A model generated the notes under the pieces. That model did no database searches, had not been told where the DNA came from, and saw only the letters and a list, made by a program, of their open reading frames with translations. Below, one piece after another: positions 17,990 through 25,429 of a DNA stretch of 48,490 nt. Source of the DNA: Alphaproteobacteria bacterium (GTDB lineage: Bacteria > Pseudomonadota > Alphaproteobacteria > Bin95); assembly GCA_022826185.1 (NCBI GenBank), contig JAJDVH010000158.1:1-48490 (forward strand). The letters are read 5' to 3'. The position numbers and the translations under genes are program-made. The stretch's first letter is position 1. Each line of letters opens with the position of its first letter.

Positions 17990-18927
17990 AACCCCGCCTT
18001 CCGGCGCTTGCCGTTGCCTGTCTGCTTGCTGCCCATCCCGCAGCGGCGGAAGAGAAACTCACCGTGTTGCTCGACTGGTTCGTCAATCCGGACCACGGGC
18101 CGCTCTATGTGGCGCAGGAGCGCGGCTATTTCGCCGAGGCCGGCCTGTCGGTGGAATTCGTGCCGCCTGCCGACCCGAACGATCCGCCGAAGATCGTGGC
18201 GGCCGGCAAGGCGGACCTCGCGGTCTCCTACCAGCCGCAATTGCACATGCAGGCGGCTGCGGGCCTGCCGCTGGTGCGCATCGCCACCCTGGTGGCCACG
18301 CCGCTCAACACGATCGTGGTGCTTGAGGACAGCCCGATCCGCACGATCGCCGACCTCAAGGGCAAGCGGGTGGGCTATTCCGTGGCGGGGCTGGAAGACG
18401 CCCTGCTCGAAGGCGTGCTCCAGCCCCACGGGCTCACGATGGACGATATCGAGAAGGTGAACGTCAACTGGTCGCTCTCGCCGTCGCTCATTGCAGGGCA
18501 GGTAGATGCGGTGATCGGCGCTTTCCGCAATTTCGAGCTGAACCAGATGGATATCGTGGGCCATCCGGGCCGCGCCTTCTATCTGGAGGAAGAGGGTGTG
18601 CCGCCCTATGACGAACTGATCGTCGTCGCCCACAAGGACACGCTCGACCGTCCCGCCTACCGCGCCTTCGTGGACGCGGTCGAGCGCGGCGTCCAGTACA
18701 TGGTCAACCATCCCGAGGAGTCCTGGGCGCTGTTCATCGCCGGCGACCGCAAGGACCTCGATGACGAACTCAACCGCCGGGCCTGGCGGGACACGCTGCC
18801 TCGCTTCGCGCTCAGGCCGGCGGCGCTGGACCGGCGGCGCTACGAGCGGTTCGCAGAGTTCGTCGTGGAGCGCGGCCTGGTGGACTCCCTGCCGCCGGTG
18901 GAGACCTATGCGGTGGAGCTGCAATAG
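17986..18927 (+). CDS. thiY: Thiamine-precursor ABC transporter substrate-binding protein ThiY
   Basis: A 313-residue periplasmic protein of the NMT1/THI5-like family; characterised ThiY binds formylaminopyrimidine, a thiamine breakdown product salvaged for HMP. Signal peptide about 1-22 (ending A-H-P-A-A-A). The strongly conserved L-D-W-F-V-N-P-D-H-G-P-L-Y segment, P-A-D-P-N-D-P-P-K-I-V-A-A-G-K and S-Y-Q-P-Q are all present. Last gene of the riboswitch-controlled unit; no tenA or thi biosynthesis gene follows, so the salvage enzymes must lie elsewhere. Confidence 0.93.
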   Translation: MKPRLPALAVACLLAAHPAAAEEKLTVLLDWFVNPDHGPLYVAQERGYFAEAGLSVEFVPPADPNDPPKIVAAGKADLAVSYQPQLHMQAAAGLPLVRIATLVATPLNTIVVLEDSPIRTIADLKGKRVGYSVAGLEDALLEGVLQPHGLTMDDIEKVNVNWSLSPSLIAGQVDAVIGAFRNFELNQMDIVGHPGRAFYLEEEGVPPYDELIVVAHKDTLDRPAYRAFVDAVERGVQYMVNHPEESWALFIAGDRKDLDDELNRRAWRDTLPRFALRPAALDRRRYERFAEFVVERGLVDSLPPVETYAVELQ

Positions 18928-18940
18928 CCGGCACCGCCGC

Positions 18941-19576
18941 TCAGACCGTCGTCTTGCCCTTGAAGCCGCAGAGATCGGCGACCGCGCAGGCCGGGCAGTC
19001 GGGCTTCCGCGCCTTGCAGACATAGCGCCCGTGCAGGATGAGCCAGTGGTGGGCATGCAGCTTGCGGTGCGCCGGCACGCGCCGCTCGAGCTTCTTCTCC
19101 ACCTCCAGCGGCGTCTTGCCGGGCGCGAGGCCGGTGCGGTTGCCGACGCGGAAGATATGTGTGTCCACCGCGATGGTCGGCCGGCCGAAAGCCGTGTTGA
19201 GGACGACATTGGCCGTCTTGCGGCCGACGCCGGGCAGGCGTTCCAGCGCCTCCCGGCTCTCCGGCACCGCGCCGCCATGCTCCTCCACCAGGATCCGCGA
19301 GAGCCCGATGACATTGCGCGCCTTGGCGTTGAAGAGGCCGATGGTGCGGATATGGCGGCGCACGCCGTCCTCGCCGAGCGCCAGCATGGCTTCCGGCGTG
19401 TCGGCCTCGGCGAACAGCGTCTTCGTCGCCTTGTTGACGCCGACATCGGTCGCCTGGGCCGACAGCACGACCGCGACCAGCAGCGTGTAGGGGTTGACGT
19501 AGTGCAGCTCCCCCTGCGGCTCCGGCAGGGCGGCCGCCAGGCGGTCGAAGAAGGTCTCGATCTCCGCCTTCTTCAT
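18941..19576 (-). CDS. nth: Endonuclease III
   Basis: A 211-residue base-excision repair glycosylase/AP lyase that removes oxidised pyrimidines. The helix-hairpin-helix L-P-G-V-G-R-K-T-A carries the catalytic Lys120, Asp138 lies in A-V-D-T-H, and the iron-sulfur cluster ligands are Cys187, Cys194, Cys197 and Cys203 in the C-x6-C-x2-C-x5-C spacing. The start ATG overlaps the end of trpS by four bases, so the two are coupled. It converges on thiY with only 13 nt between stops. Confidence 0.97.
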   Translation of the reverse strand: MKKAEIETFFDRLAAALPEPQGELHYVNPYTLLVAVVLSAQATDVGVNKATKTLFAEADTPEAMLALGEDGVRRHIRTIGLFNAKARNVIGLSRILVEEHGGAVPESREALERLPGVGRKTANVVLNTAFGRPTIAVDTHIFRVGNRTGLAPGKTPLEVEKKLERRVPAHRKLHAHHWLILHGRYVCKARKPDCPACAVADLCGFKGKTTV

Positions 19577-20589
19577 GCGCCGCGCCGGGGCGTCAGGAAG
19601 CCGACGATCTCCCTGATCTCGCTCATCGTTGCAGAAGCGATGGCGTCCGCCCGCGCCGCCCCGTCCGCCAGCACGCCGTCGATATAGCCCGGGTCGGCCG
19701 TCAGGCGGCGCATCTCGGACGTGACCGGGGACAACACCTCCACGGCCAGTTCGGACAGCGCGGCCTTGAAGTCGGAGAAGCCGCGTCCGCCGAACTCGCG
19801 GCAGACCGCCGCTTCATCCACTCCGGCAAGCGCGGCATGGATGCCGATGAGATTTTCGGCCTCCGGCCGGCCTTCCAGCCCCTCCGGCTCGCTCGGCAGC
19901 GCCTCGGGATCGGTCTTCGCCCGGCGGATCTTTTGCGCGATCGCGTCGGCGTCGTCCGACAGGTTGATGCGGGAATTGGCCGAGGGGTCGGACTTGCTCA
20001 TCTTCGCGTTGCCGTCGCGCAGGCTCATCACCCTGGTCGCGGCGCCGAAAATGCGCGGCTCCGGCAGCACGAACGCTTCGCAATAGTAGTGGCGGTTGAA
20101 TGCGCCCGCGACATCCCGCGCGAGCTCCAGATGCTGCTTCTGGTCCTCGCCGACCGGCACGTCGCTGGCGCGGTAGAGCAGGATGTCGGCGGCCATCAGC
20201 ACCGGATAGGCGAAGAGCCCGACCGCGGCGGCGTCGCGGCGCTTGCCCGCCTTCTCCTTGAACTGGGTCATGCGGTTGAGCCAGCCCATCGGCGCATGGC
20301 AGTTGAGCACCCAGGCAAGCTCGGCGTGGCCCGACACCATGCTCTGGTTGAAGATGATGCAACGCTCCGGGTCGATCCCGGACGCGATATAGGCGGCGGT
20401 CACCTCGCGGGTGTTGGCGGCCAGTTCAACGGGGTCCTGCGGCACCGTGATGGCGTGCAGATCGACGATGCAGAAGATGCAGTTGAAGTCGAAGTCGCGC
20501 TGCATCCCCACCCAGTTGCGGATGGCGCCCAGATAGTTCCCGAGATGCAGGTTTCCGGTCGGCTGGATGCCGGAGAAAATTCGCTTCAT
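19573..20589 (-). CDS. trpS: Tryptophanyl-tRNA synthetase
   Basis: A 338-residue class I synthetase that charges tRNA-Trp. The HIGH-equivalent [10 protein letters not shown] and the KMSKS loop [12 protein letters not shown] are present. The start at 20589 gives the typical [12 protein letters not shown] beginning; the frame is open to 20646 but that adds an unconserved tail. Divergent from grxC across 107 nt. Confidence 0.96.
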   Translation of the reverse strand: MKRIFSGIQPTGNLHLGNYLGAIRNWVGMQRDFDFNCIFCIVDLHAITVPQDPVELAANTREVTAAYIASGIDPERCIIFNQSMVSGHAELAWVLNCHAPMGWLNRMTQFKEKAGKRRDAAAVGLFAYPVLMAADILLYRASDVPVGEDQKQHLELARDVAGAFNRHYYCEAFVLPEPRIFGAATRVMSLRDGNAKMSKSDPSANSRINLSDDADAIAQKIRRAKTDPEALPSEPEGLEGRPEAENLIGIHAALAGVDEAAVCREFGGRGFSDFKAALSELAVEVLSPVTSEMRRLTADPGYIDGVLADGAARADAIASATMSEIREIVGFLTPRRGA

Positions 20590-20696
20590 GGTCCACCGTT
20601 CCATAATCGGCGGGCGGTTTATCCGCACGGGAAGGCCGGGGGTCAAGGGCGTCGCCGTCTCGACGGGGCAGGCGGGCGCGGCTATATGGTGAAGCC

Positions 20697-20963
20697 ATGA
20701 CCAGGGTCGAGATGTACTCCAGCTCGTGGTGCCCCTTCTGCCACCGGGCGAAACGGTTGCTCAAGAGCAAGGGCGTCGCGTTCACCGAGATCAATGTGGA
20801 CGGCCAGCCGGGGCTGCGCAGCGAGATGATGGGCCGGTCCGGCGGCCGCCATACCGTGCCGCAGATCTTCATCGGCGGCGCCCATGTCGGCGGGTCGGAC
20901 GAGCTTGCGGCGCTGGAGCGGGCAGGGCGCCTCGACCCGTTGCTGCAGGGAGCGGCGTCATGA
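20697..20963 (+). CDS. grxC: Glutaredoxin 3
   Basis: An 88-residue dithiol glutaredoxin with the active site C12-P-F-C15, the cis-Pro loop T-V-P-Q-I-F-I-G and the glutathione-binding G-G-S-D-E-L. It reduces disulfides with glutathione in the cytoplasm. The stop overlaps the start of the amidase gene (ATGA), an arrangement common in alphaproteobacteria. Confidence 0.96.
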   Translation: MTRVEMYSSSWCPFCHRAKRLLKSKGVAFTEINVDGQPGLRSEMMGRSGGRHTVPQIFIGGAHVGGSDELAALERAGRLDPLLQGAAS

Positions 20964-21862
20964 GCGCCTTCACGGTCGCCTGCCTGCAGAACACGGCGGA
21001 ACGGGACACGGAACCGACGCTGGCTGCGCTCGGCGACATGGTCCGCCGGGCGCGCGACATGGGCGCGGACTTCATCGCCGCGCCGGAGGTCTGCTCCTAT
21101 CTGGAGCCGCGCCGGCGCCTCGTGCTGGAGAAGGCGGAGCCGCAGGACGGCCACCGCGGCCTTGCGGCCTTCCGGGAATGGGCGCGGGAGACCGGCGCCT
21201 GGCTGCTGGCGGGCTCGATGGTCACGCGCACCGAAGAGGAGCGCCTTGCCAACCGTTCCTACCTGCTCGACCCGTCCGGCGAGGTCGCCGCGACCTATGA
21301 CAAGATCCACATGTTCGACGTGGATATCGGCGAGGGCGACCGCTACCGGGAAAGCCGGACCTACCGGCCCGGCAAGAGCGCGGTGACGGTCCATACGCCG
21401 CTGGCGGTGCTGGGCCTCACGATCTGCTACGACATGCGCTTCCCGGCGCTTTACCGGGCGCTGGCGCAGGCGGGGGCGGAGGTGATTACCGTGCCGTCGG
21501 CGTTCACGGTGCCCACCGGCCGCGCGCACTGGCATGTGCTGCTGCGCTCCCGCGCCATCGAGACCGGCTGCTTCATCGTCGCGCCCGCTCAGGTGGGCGA
21601 GCATGCGGAGGGGCGCAAAACCTACGGCCATTCGCTGATCGTCGCGCCCTGGGGCGAGGTGCTGGCGGACGGAGGCGAGGAACCGGGCATCGTGACCGCC
21701 GGTATCGACACGGCGCGCGTCGCGGAGGCCCGGGCCCGCGTGCCCTCCCTTTCCGGTGACCGCCCGTTCGACCTGCCGGCGGGCGGCTATTCGAGGGCTG
21801 GCCGCCGAGTGAGCGTGGTGGATGTACTTTCTGTTGATTCGCGAACAACTAACGAAAATTGA
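20960..21862 (+). CDS. Nitrilase-family carbon-nitrogen hydrolase (Nit1/omega-amidase-like)
   Basis: A 300-residue amidase with the Glu-Lys-Cys triad at Glu43 (A-P-E-V-C-S-Y), Lys115 (Y-D-K-I-H-M-F-D) and Cys156 (I-C-Y-D-M-R-F). Coupling to grxC suggests a deaminated-glutathione amidase, a metabolite-repair role, though this is inference. The last 15-20 residues (after about R-A-G-R-R) are unusual and are encoded as base composition drops into the AT-rich island, so the 3' end may have been altered by the insertion that brought the TIR-like gene. In related genomes a DUF1178 gene usually follows here. Confidence 0.9.
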   Translation: MSAFTVACLQNTAERDTEPTLAALGDMVRRARDMGADFIAAPEVCSYLEPRRRLVLEKAEPQDGHRGLAAFREWARETGAWLLAGSMVTRTEEERLANRSYLLDPSGEVAATYDKIHMFDVDIGEGDRYRESRTYRPGKSAVTVHTPLAVLGLTICYDMRFPALYRALAQAGAEVITVPSAFTVPTGRAHWHVLLRSRAIETGCFIVAPAQVGEHAEGRKTYGHSLIVAPWGEVLADGGEEPGIVTAGIDTARVAEARARVPSLSGDRPFDLPAGGYSRAGRRVSVVDVLSVDSRTTNEN

Positions 21863-21874
21863 AAGCGTGAGCAC

Positions 21875-22285
21875 ATGGTAGTTTACAATTTGTTCATTAG
21901 TCATTCGTGGACTTATAGCGATGCCTATGAGCGTTTGCTCGGCCTGTTGAAGCCAAAATCAAGATTTCACTTCAAAAATTATTCTGTTCCCAGAGATAAT
22001 CCAATACACAATGCAAATTCTGCGGCCGCTCTTCGTGTCGCCATTAAATCGCAAATGCAATCTGCTAGTGTTGTGTTAATATTAGCAGGCGTATATGCGA
22101 CTTATAGCAAGTGGATTAATGAGGAAATCCGATTGGCAAAAGAAGGGTTTCCGTATGCGAAGTCAATCGTTGCTATTGAACCATGGGGAAGTGAACGGAC
22201 ATCTTCGATAGTGAAACAAAACGCAGATGAAATAGTAAAGTGGAATACTGATAGTATAGTCAATGCGATACGGAGAGCAGCATGA
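21875..22285 (+). CDS. TIR-like (DUF1863/Thoeris ThsB-type) protein
   Basis: A 136-residue protein that looks like a stand-alone TIR-like domain. The N-terminal strand Y-N-L-F-I-S-H-S-W is the family hallmark; the segment A-S-V-V-L-I-L-A-G-V-Y (64-74) is a core strand; and S-K-W-I-N-E-E-I-R-L-A (78-88) carries the likely catalytic Glu84. Thoeris ThsB proteins of this type make a cyclic ADP-ribose-like signal from NAD+ on phage infection. Base composition and codon use are clearly AT-rich compared with both flanks, which indicates transfer. It overlaps the membrane-protein gene by ATGA. Ribosome-binding signal weak; catalytic activity is inferred. Confidence 0.82.
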   Translation: MVVYNLFISHSWTYSDAYERLLGLLKPKSRFHFKNYSVPRDNPIHNANSAAALRVAIKSQMQSASVVLILAGVYATYSKWINEEIRLAKEGFPYAKSIVAIEPWGSERTSSIVKQNADEIVKWNTDSIVNAIRRAA

Positions 22286-22731
22286 CCACAAATAACGATC
22301 ATGAACTTATCGAAATATACAAAATTCATGTGGAACTGGCTGACCGAGTTAGCCAAAGACGCGAAGGGGCAAATAAGTTATACGTTAGCCTGTTGTCGGC
22401 TATTGCCGTGCTTATAGGGATATTGACAAGATTCGACAGCAATAGTCTTCCTCAAGATATTTTGTTGCCGTTTATGGGAATTATGGGACTTATAATTTCA
22501 TTTTCTTGGTGGATCGTTATACGTTCTTACAAGCAACTTAATTCGGGAAAATTTGATATGCTGCATGAGATCGAGGAAAAGCTCTCGTATCAGCCATTCA
22601 AAAGGGAATGGCATTTCCTGCGTGAAGGGAAGGATTTGAAGGTATATTCGAAGCTGACTACTGTTGAGAGCATTTTGCCGGCCTCGTTCGGAATCGGCTT
22701 TGCCTTTTTGATTATCTATTTCGTTTTCTGA
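22282..22731 (+). CDS. Small membrane protein, RipA-like, partner of the TIR-like protein
   Basis: A 149-residue protein with three predicted membrane helices (about 34-52, 59-83 and 132-149). A charged N-terminal helix (E-L-I-E-I-Y-K-I-H-V-E-L-A-D-R-V-S-Q-R-R) and a central cytoplasmic part with S-Y-K-Q-L-N-S-G-K-F and F-K-R-E-W are conserved-looking. From memory this resembles the family annotated as RipA octameric membrane proteins, named after Francisella RipA. The four-base overlap and shared AT-rich composition tie it to the TIR-like gene. A membrane effector switched by a TIR product is the natural hypothesis, not shown by sequence. Confidence 0.75.
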   Translation: MTTNNDHELIEIYKIHVELADRVSQRREGANKLYVSLLSAIAVLIGILTRFDSNSLPQDILLPFMGIMGLIISFSWWIVIRSYKQLNSGKFDMLHEIEEKLSYQPFKREWHFLREGKDLKVYSKLTTVESILPASFGIGFAFLIIYFVF

Positions 22732-22811
22732 GTTTTGTATGAAGCCTGAGTGATGCCGGATTTCCCGTTTTTTGATCTTCCAAATGGTCAACAGTCTGGA
22801 GGCGCGTCCCC

Positions 22812-23852
22812 ATGAAGCTGGGTCTTTCAATCGGTTACTCGGGCGCCCGGCTCGATTTCCCGACGGAGCTGGTGAAGCTCGCCGACAGGCTCGGCTATGA
22901 CACGGTGTGGACGGCCGAGTCATACGGCACCGACGCCATGACGCCGCTCGCCTATCTGGCGGCCGTCACGGAGCGGATCAAGCTCGGCACCGGCATCATC
23001 CAGCTTGCCGCGCGCACGGCGGCCAATGCGGCGATGCAGGCCCAGACCATCGACGCGCTTGCCGGCGGCGGGCGGATGATCGTCGGCATCGGCGTTTCCG
23101 GGCCGCAGATCGTCGAGGGCTGGTATGGGGAACCCTGGGGCCGGCCTTACTGGCGGATCAAGGACTATGTCGCGATCATGCGGAAGATCTTCGCGCGCGA
23201 GGAGCCCGTGACGCATCAGGGCCGCGAAATCTCGCTCCCCTACGAGGGCGAAGGCTCCGCCGGCATGGGCAAGCCGCTCCGCATGATCCTGCATCCCAAC
23301 CCGGACATCCCGATCTATCTCGGCACCGGAGCCGAGTCGACGGTGCGCCTGACGGGCGAGATTGCCGACGGCTGGCTGCCGCTCGGCTTCGTGCCCGGCT
23401 CGCTCGACGAATACCGCCCCTGGCTGGAGCAGGGCTTCGCGCGGGCCGGCAACGGCAAGGGCTTCCACAATTTCGAGATCGTCGCCTCGCCGCATGTCAT
23501 TCTGGGCGACGATGTGAAGGCGGGGCTGGCGTCGCTCAAGCCGCGCGAAGCGCTCTATGTCGGCGGCATGGGGCATCGGGACAAGAACTTCCACAACCAG
23601 ATGATGCGCCGCCGGGGCTTCGCCGACGCGGCCGAGCGCATCCAGGAACTCTACCTCGACGGCCGCAAGGAGGAGGCGGCCGCGGCCGTGCCGGACGAGT
23701 GGGTGGACATGAAGGCGCTCATCGGCCCGCCGGCGCGCATCAAGCAGCGTTTCCGCGCCTGGGCCGACAGCGGCGCCACCGCCATCACCGTGCGCACCCG
23801 CAGCGAGGAGGCCGTCCACGTCATCGGGGAGGCCGCCCGGCTGAACCGGTAG
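22812..23852 (+). CDS. LLM-class flavin-dependent (F420-type) oxidoreductase
   Basis: A 346-residue luciferase-like TIM-barrel oxidoreductase. Family marks: K-L-G-L-S-I-G-Y at the start, L-A-D-R-L-G-Y-D-T-V-W-T-A-E-S-Y-G, T-E-R-I-K-L-G-T-G-I-I-Q, and G-E-I-A-D-G-W-L-P-L-G-F. The cofactor may be F420 or FMN; sequence alone does not settle this. SD GGAGG lies about 12 nt before the ATG. GC content returns to normal from about 22795, marking the right edge of the island. Confidence 0.88.
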   Translation: MKLGLSIGYSGARLDFPTELVKLADRLGYDTVWTAESYGTDAMTPLAYLAAVTERIKLGTGIIQLAARTAANAAMQAQTIDALAGGGRMIVGIGVSGPQIVEGWYGEPWGRPYWRIKDYVAIMRKIFAREEPVTHQGREISLPYEGEGSAGMGKPLRMILHPNPDIPIYLGTGAESTVRLTGEIADGWLPLGFVPGSLDEYRPWLEQGFARAGNGKGFHNFEIVASPHVILGDDVKAGLASLKPREALYVGGMGHRDKNFHNQMMRRRGFADAAERIQELYLDGRKEEAAAAVPDEWVDMKALIGPPARIKQRFRAWADSGATAITVRTRSEEAVHVIGEAARLNR

Positions 23853-23993
23853 GGCGCCATCCGCTCCGCCGCCCGGGTCCCGGGCCGGGGCGACAGCGGG
23901 GCGCTCCCCCTCGTCCCATACCGTACGCCGGACGACGGAACCCTCATCCCGAATAGCAGCGCCGGCCGCGTATCGAGGGACCCCTGCGGGGAT

Positions 23994-24065
23994 GTCACGT
24001 TTTGTCATGTTTTTGCCCGGCGGCCCTCCGGTAATGTCATGTTTTGTCATGTTCCGTCATGCGGC
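23994..24065. repeat. Five decamer repeats GTCAYGTTNN in two clusters
   Basis: Two tandem copies lie at 23994-24013 (GTCACGTTTT, GTCATGTTTT) and three at 24036-24065 (GTCATGTTTT, GTCATGTTCC, GTCATGCGGC), separated by 22 nt. Spacing of one helical turn per copy is typical of arrayed protein-binding sites. On the minus strand they read as repeated M-T-K-H-D-like codons. Confidence 0.6.
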
Positions 24066-24320
24066 GCCGTCTCCGCCGGGCTGTGCGGCCAGGGCGGTGC
24101 GGGGTCGGTTGCGGTCATCGGTGCCTCCTTCCAGGCAAAGGGCGGGACAGGGGTGTCCCTGTTTTGCGCGCGTTTCGCGTGCGGGCGCGGGCGGGTGTCG
24201 GCGCCGGCGCGGTTCGCGCGCCTGATTGCGCGCGCGAGACGGCGCACGCACCTCTCGCGCTTGCTCACGCCGGGGGCTTTTTTCGGCTCCCAGCCGGTCG
24301 CTTTGTGCAGAAACGCCGAA

Positions 24321-24341
24321 AGGCGGCCCCGGGAGCCGCCT
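24321..24341. terminator. GC-rich hairpin, possible terminator
   Basis: AGGCGGC and GCCGCCT form a perfect 7-bp stem with loop CCCGGGA, followed on the plus strand by the pyrimidine-rich TCTCTCTACTTTC. It could end transcripts crossing the gene-poor region. There is no pure T-run, so the call is tentative. Confidence 0.4.
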
Positions 24342-24635
24342 CTCTCTACTTTCATTCTACACCATACCGCCAAATGTCAAGCCCGCATGGGAACAAAAAA
24401 TGAAACTATCGGGGAATTTTCATGGAATGCCGGCGACGGGAACCGGAGCGGAGCCGTTTCGGACTGCCTGGCATTCCGGGCCGGGGCGACGGTCGGTTCC
24501 GGTCAACGACCGTCGGCATGAATCCGGCAATGCCGGGCGGTAGGGGAGAAGACCGAACGCCCTCAACATGAGTCCTGAATCGCGACCGCTGGTATAAGGT
24601 AGCGCTGGAACGAATCCGGCAGGGGAGGGCGGCCG

Positions 24636-25418
24636 ATGGCCGAGGCAAGACGGCTTCAGGGCAAGGTGGCGATGATTACCGGCGGCGCGTCGGGCATCGG
24701 GGCGGCAAGCGCGCGCCTGTTCGCCGAGCATGGCGCGAGCGTGGCGGTCGCCGACATCAACGACAATCTCGGCCCGCTCGTGGTCCGGGACATCGAAGCG
24801 GCCGGCGGCGCGGCCTGCTATCTCCATCTCGATACCGTGGACGAGGACCAGTGGCGCGAGGCGGTGCGGACGGCGGTCGAACGCTTCGGGCGCCTCGACA
24901 TCATGCTGAATGCCGCCGGCGTCTCCGGCCGGATGCCGGACGGCTCGGCGGCGCCGCGCATCGGAGAAGCGGATCTTGGCAACTGGAACCGCATCATGGA
25001 TGTGAACTCCACCGGCGTCTTTCTCGGCACCAAGCACGCCATCGCGGCGATGCAGGCGGCCGGCGGCGGCTCGATCATCAACATCTCGTCGATCTACGGC
25101 ATTGTCGGCTCGGTCCACAACGCCGCCTATCATGCGTCCAAGGGCGCCGTCAGGACGTTCACCAAATCCGCCGCCGCGCAATATGCGAAGGACGGCATCC
25201 GGGTGAACTCGGTCCATCCGGGCTATGTCGACACGCCGATGACGGAAGCGGTCCACAGCAACCCGGAACTCGCCCGCCCCCGGCTCGAGGAAACGCCGAT
25301 GGGCCGCTTCGGCAAGCCGGTCGACATCGCCAATGGCTGCCTGTTCCTGGCGAGCGACGAGTCGGGCTGGATGACGGGCGCGGAACTGGTGATCGACGGC
25401 GGCATGACCGCCGTTTGA
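24636..25418 (+). CDS. Short-chain dehydrogenase/reductase (SDR)
   Basis: A 260-residue classical SDR. The nucleotide-binding T-G-G-A-S-G-I-G lies at 15-22, N-A-A-G at 92-95, and the catalytic Ser151/152, Tyr165 and Lys169 are in I-N-I-S-S and Y-H-A-S-K. Asp40 (V-A-D-I-N) at the end of the second strand favours NAD(H). The D-G-G-M-T-A end is typical of glucose-1-dehydrogenase/cyclopentanol-type members; substrate unknown. It converges on the flavin oxidoreductase with 11 nt between stops. Confidence 0.92.
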   Translation: MAEARRLQGKVAMITGGASGIGAASARLFAEHGASVAVADINDNLGPLVVRDIEAAGGAACYLHLDTVDEDQWREAVRTAVERFGRLDIMLNAAGVSGRMPDGSAAPRIGEADLGNWNRIMDVNSTGVFLGTKHAIAAMQAAGGGSIINISSIYGIVGSVHNAAYHASKGAVRTFTKSAAAQYAKDGIRVNSVHPGYVDTPMTEAVHSNPELARPRLEETPMGRFGKPVDIANGCLFLASDESGWMTGAELVIDGGMTAV

Positions 25419-25429
25419 CTGCGCGGCGG

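Larger units (their letters stand above)
23853..24635. other. Gene-poor stretch with repeats and hairpins
   Basis: About 780 nt without a convincing gene; several open frames exist but look like GC-rich chance frames. Seen here: a GCCCGGG/CCCGGGC palindrome just after the oxidoreductase, five GTCATGTTTT-like decamers (23994-24065), a GGGACA/TGTCCC hairpin at 24144-24159, alternating GC tracts with repeated GCGCGC, and a GC-rich hairpin at 24321-24341. On the minus strand a 23-codon frame (24118 down to 24047) starts with ATG after a strong GGAAGGAGG; it may be a real small peptide or remnant. Confidence 0.5.

Noticed and set aside
23994-24065. Decamer repeats considered as a CRISPR fragment
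   Set aside because: Units are only 10 nt, mostly tandem, without unique spacers of regular length, and no cas genes lie nearby.
24039-24543. Overlapping plus-strand frames in the gene-poor stretch
   Set aside because: Arg/Ala/Gly-rich chance frames, no ribosome-binding sequence and no domain recognised.
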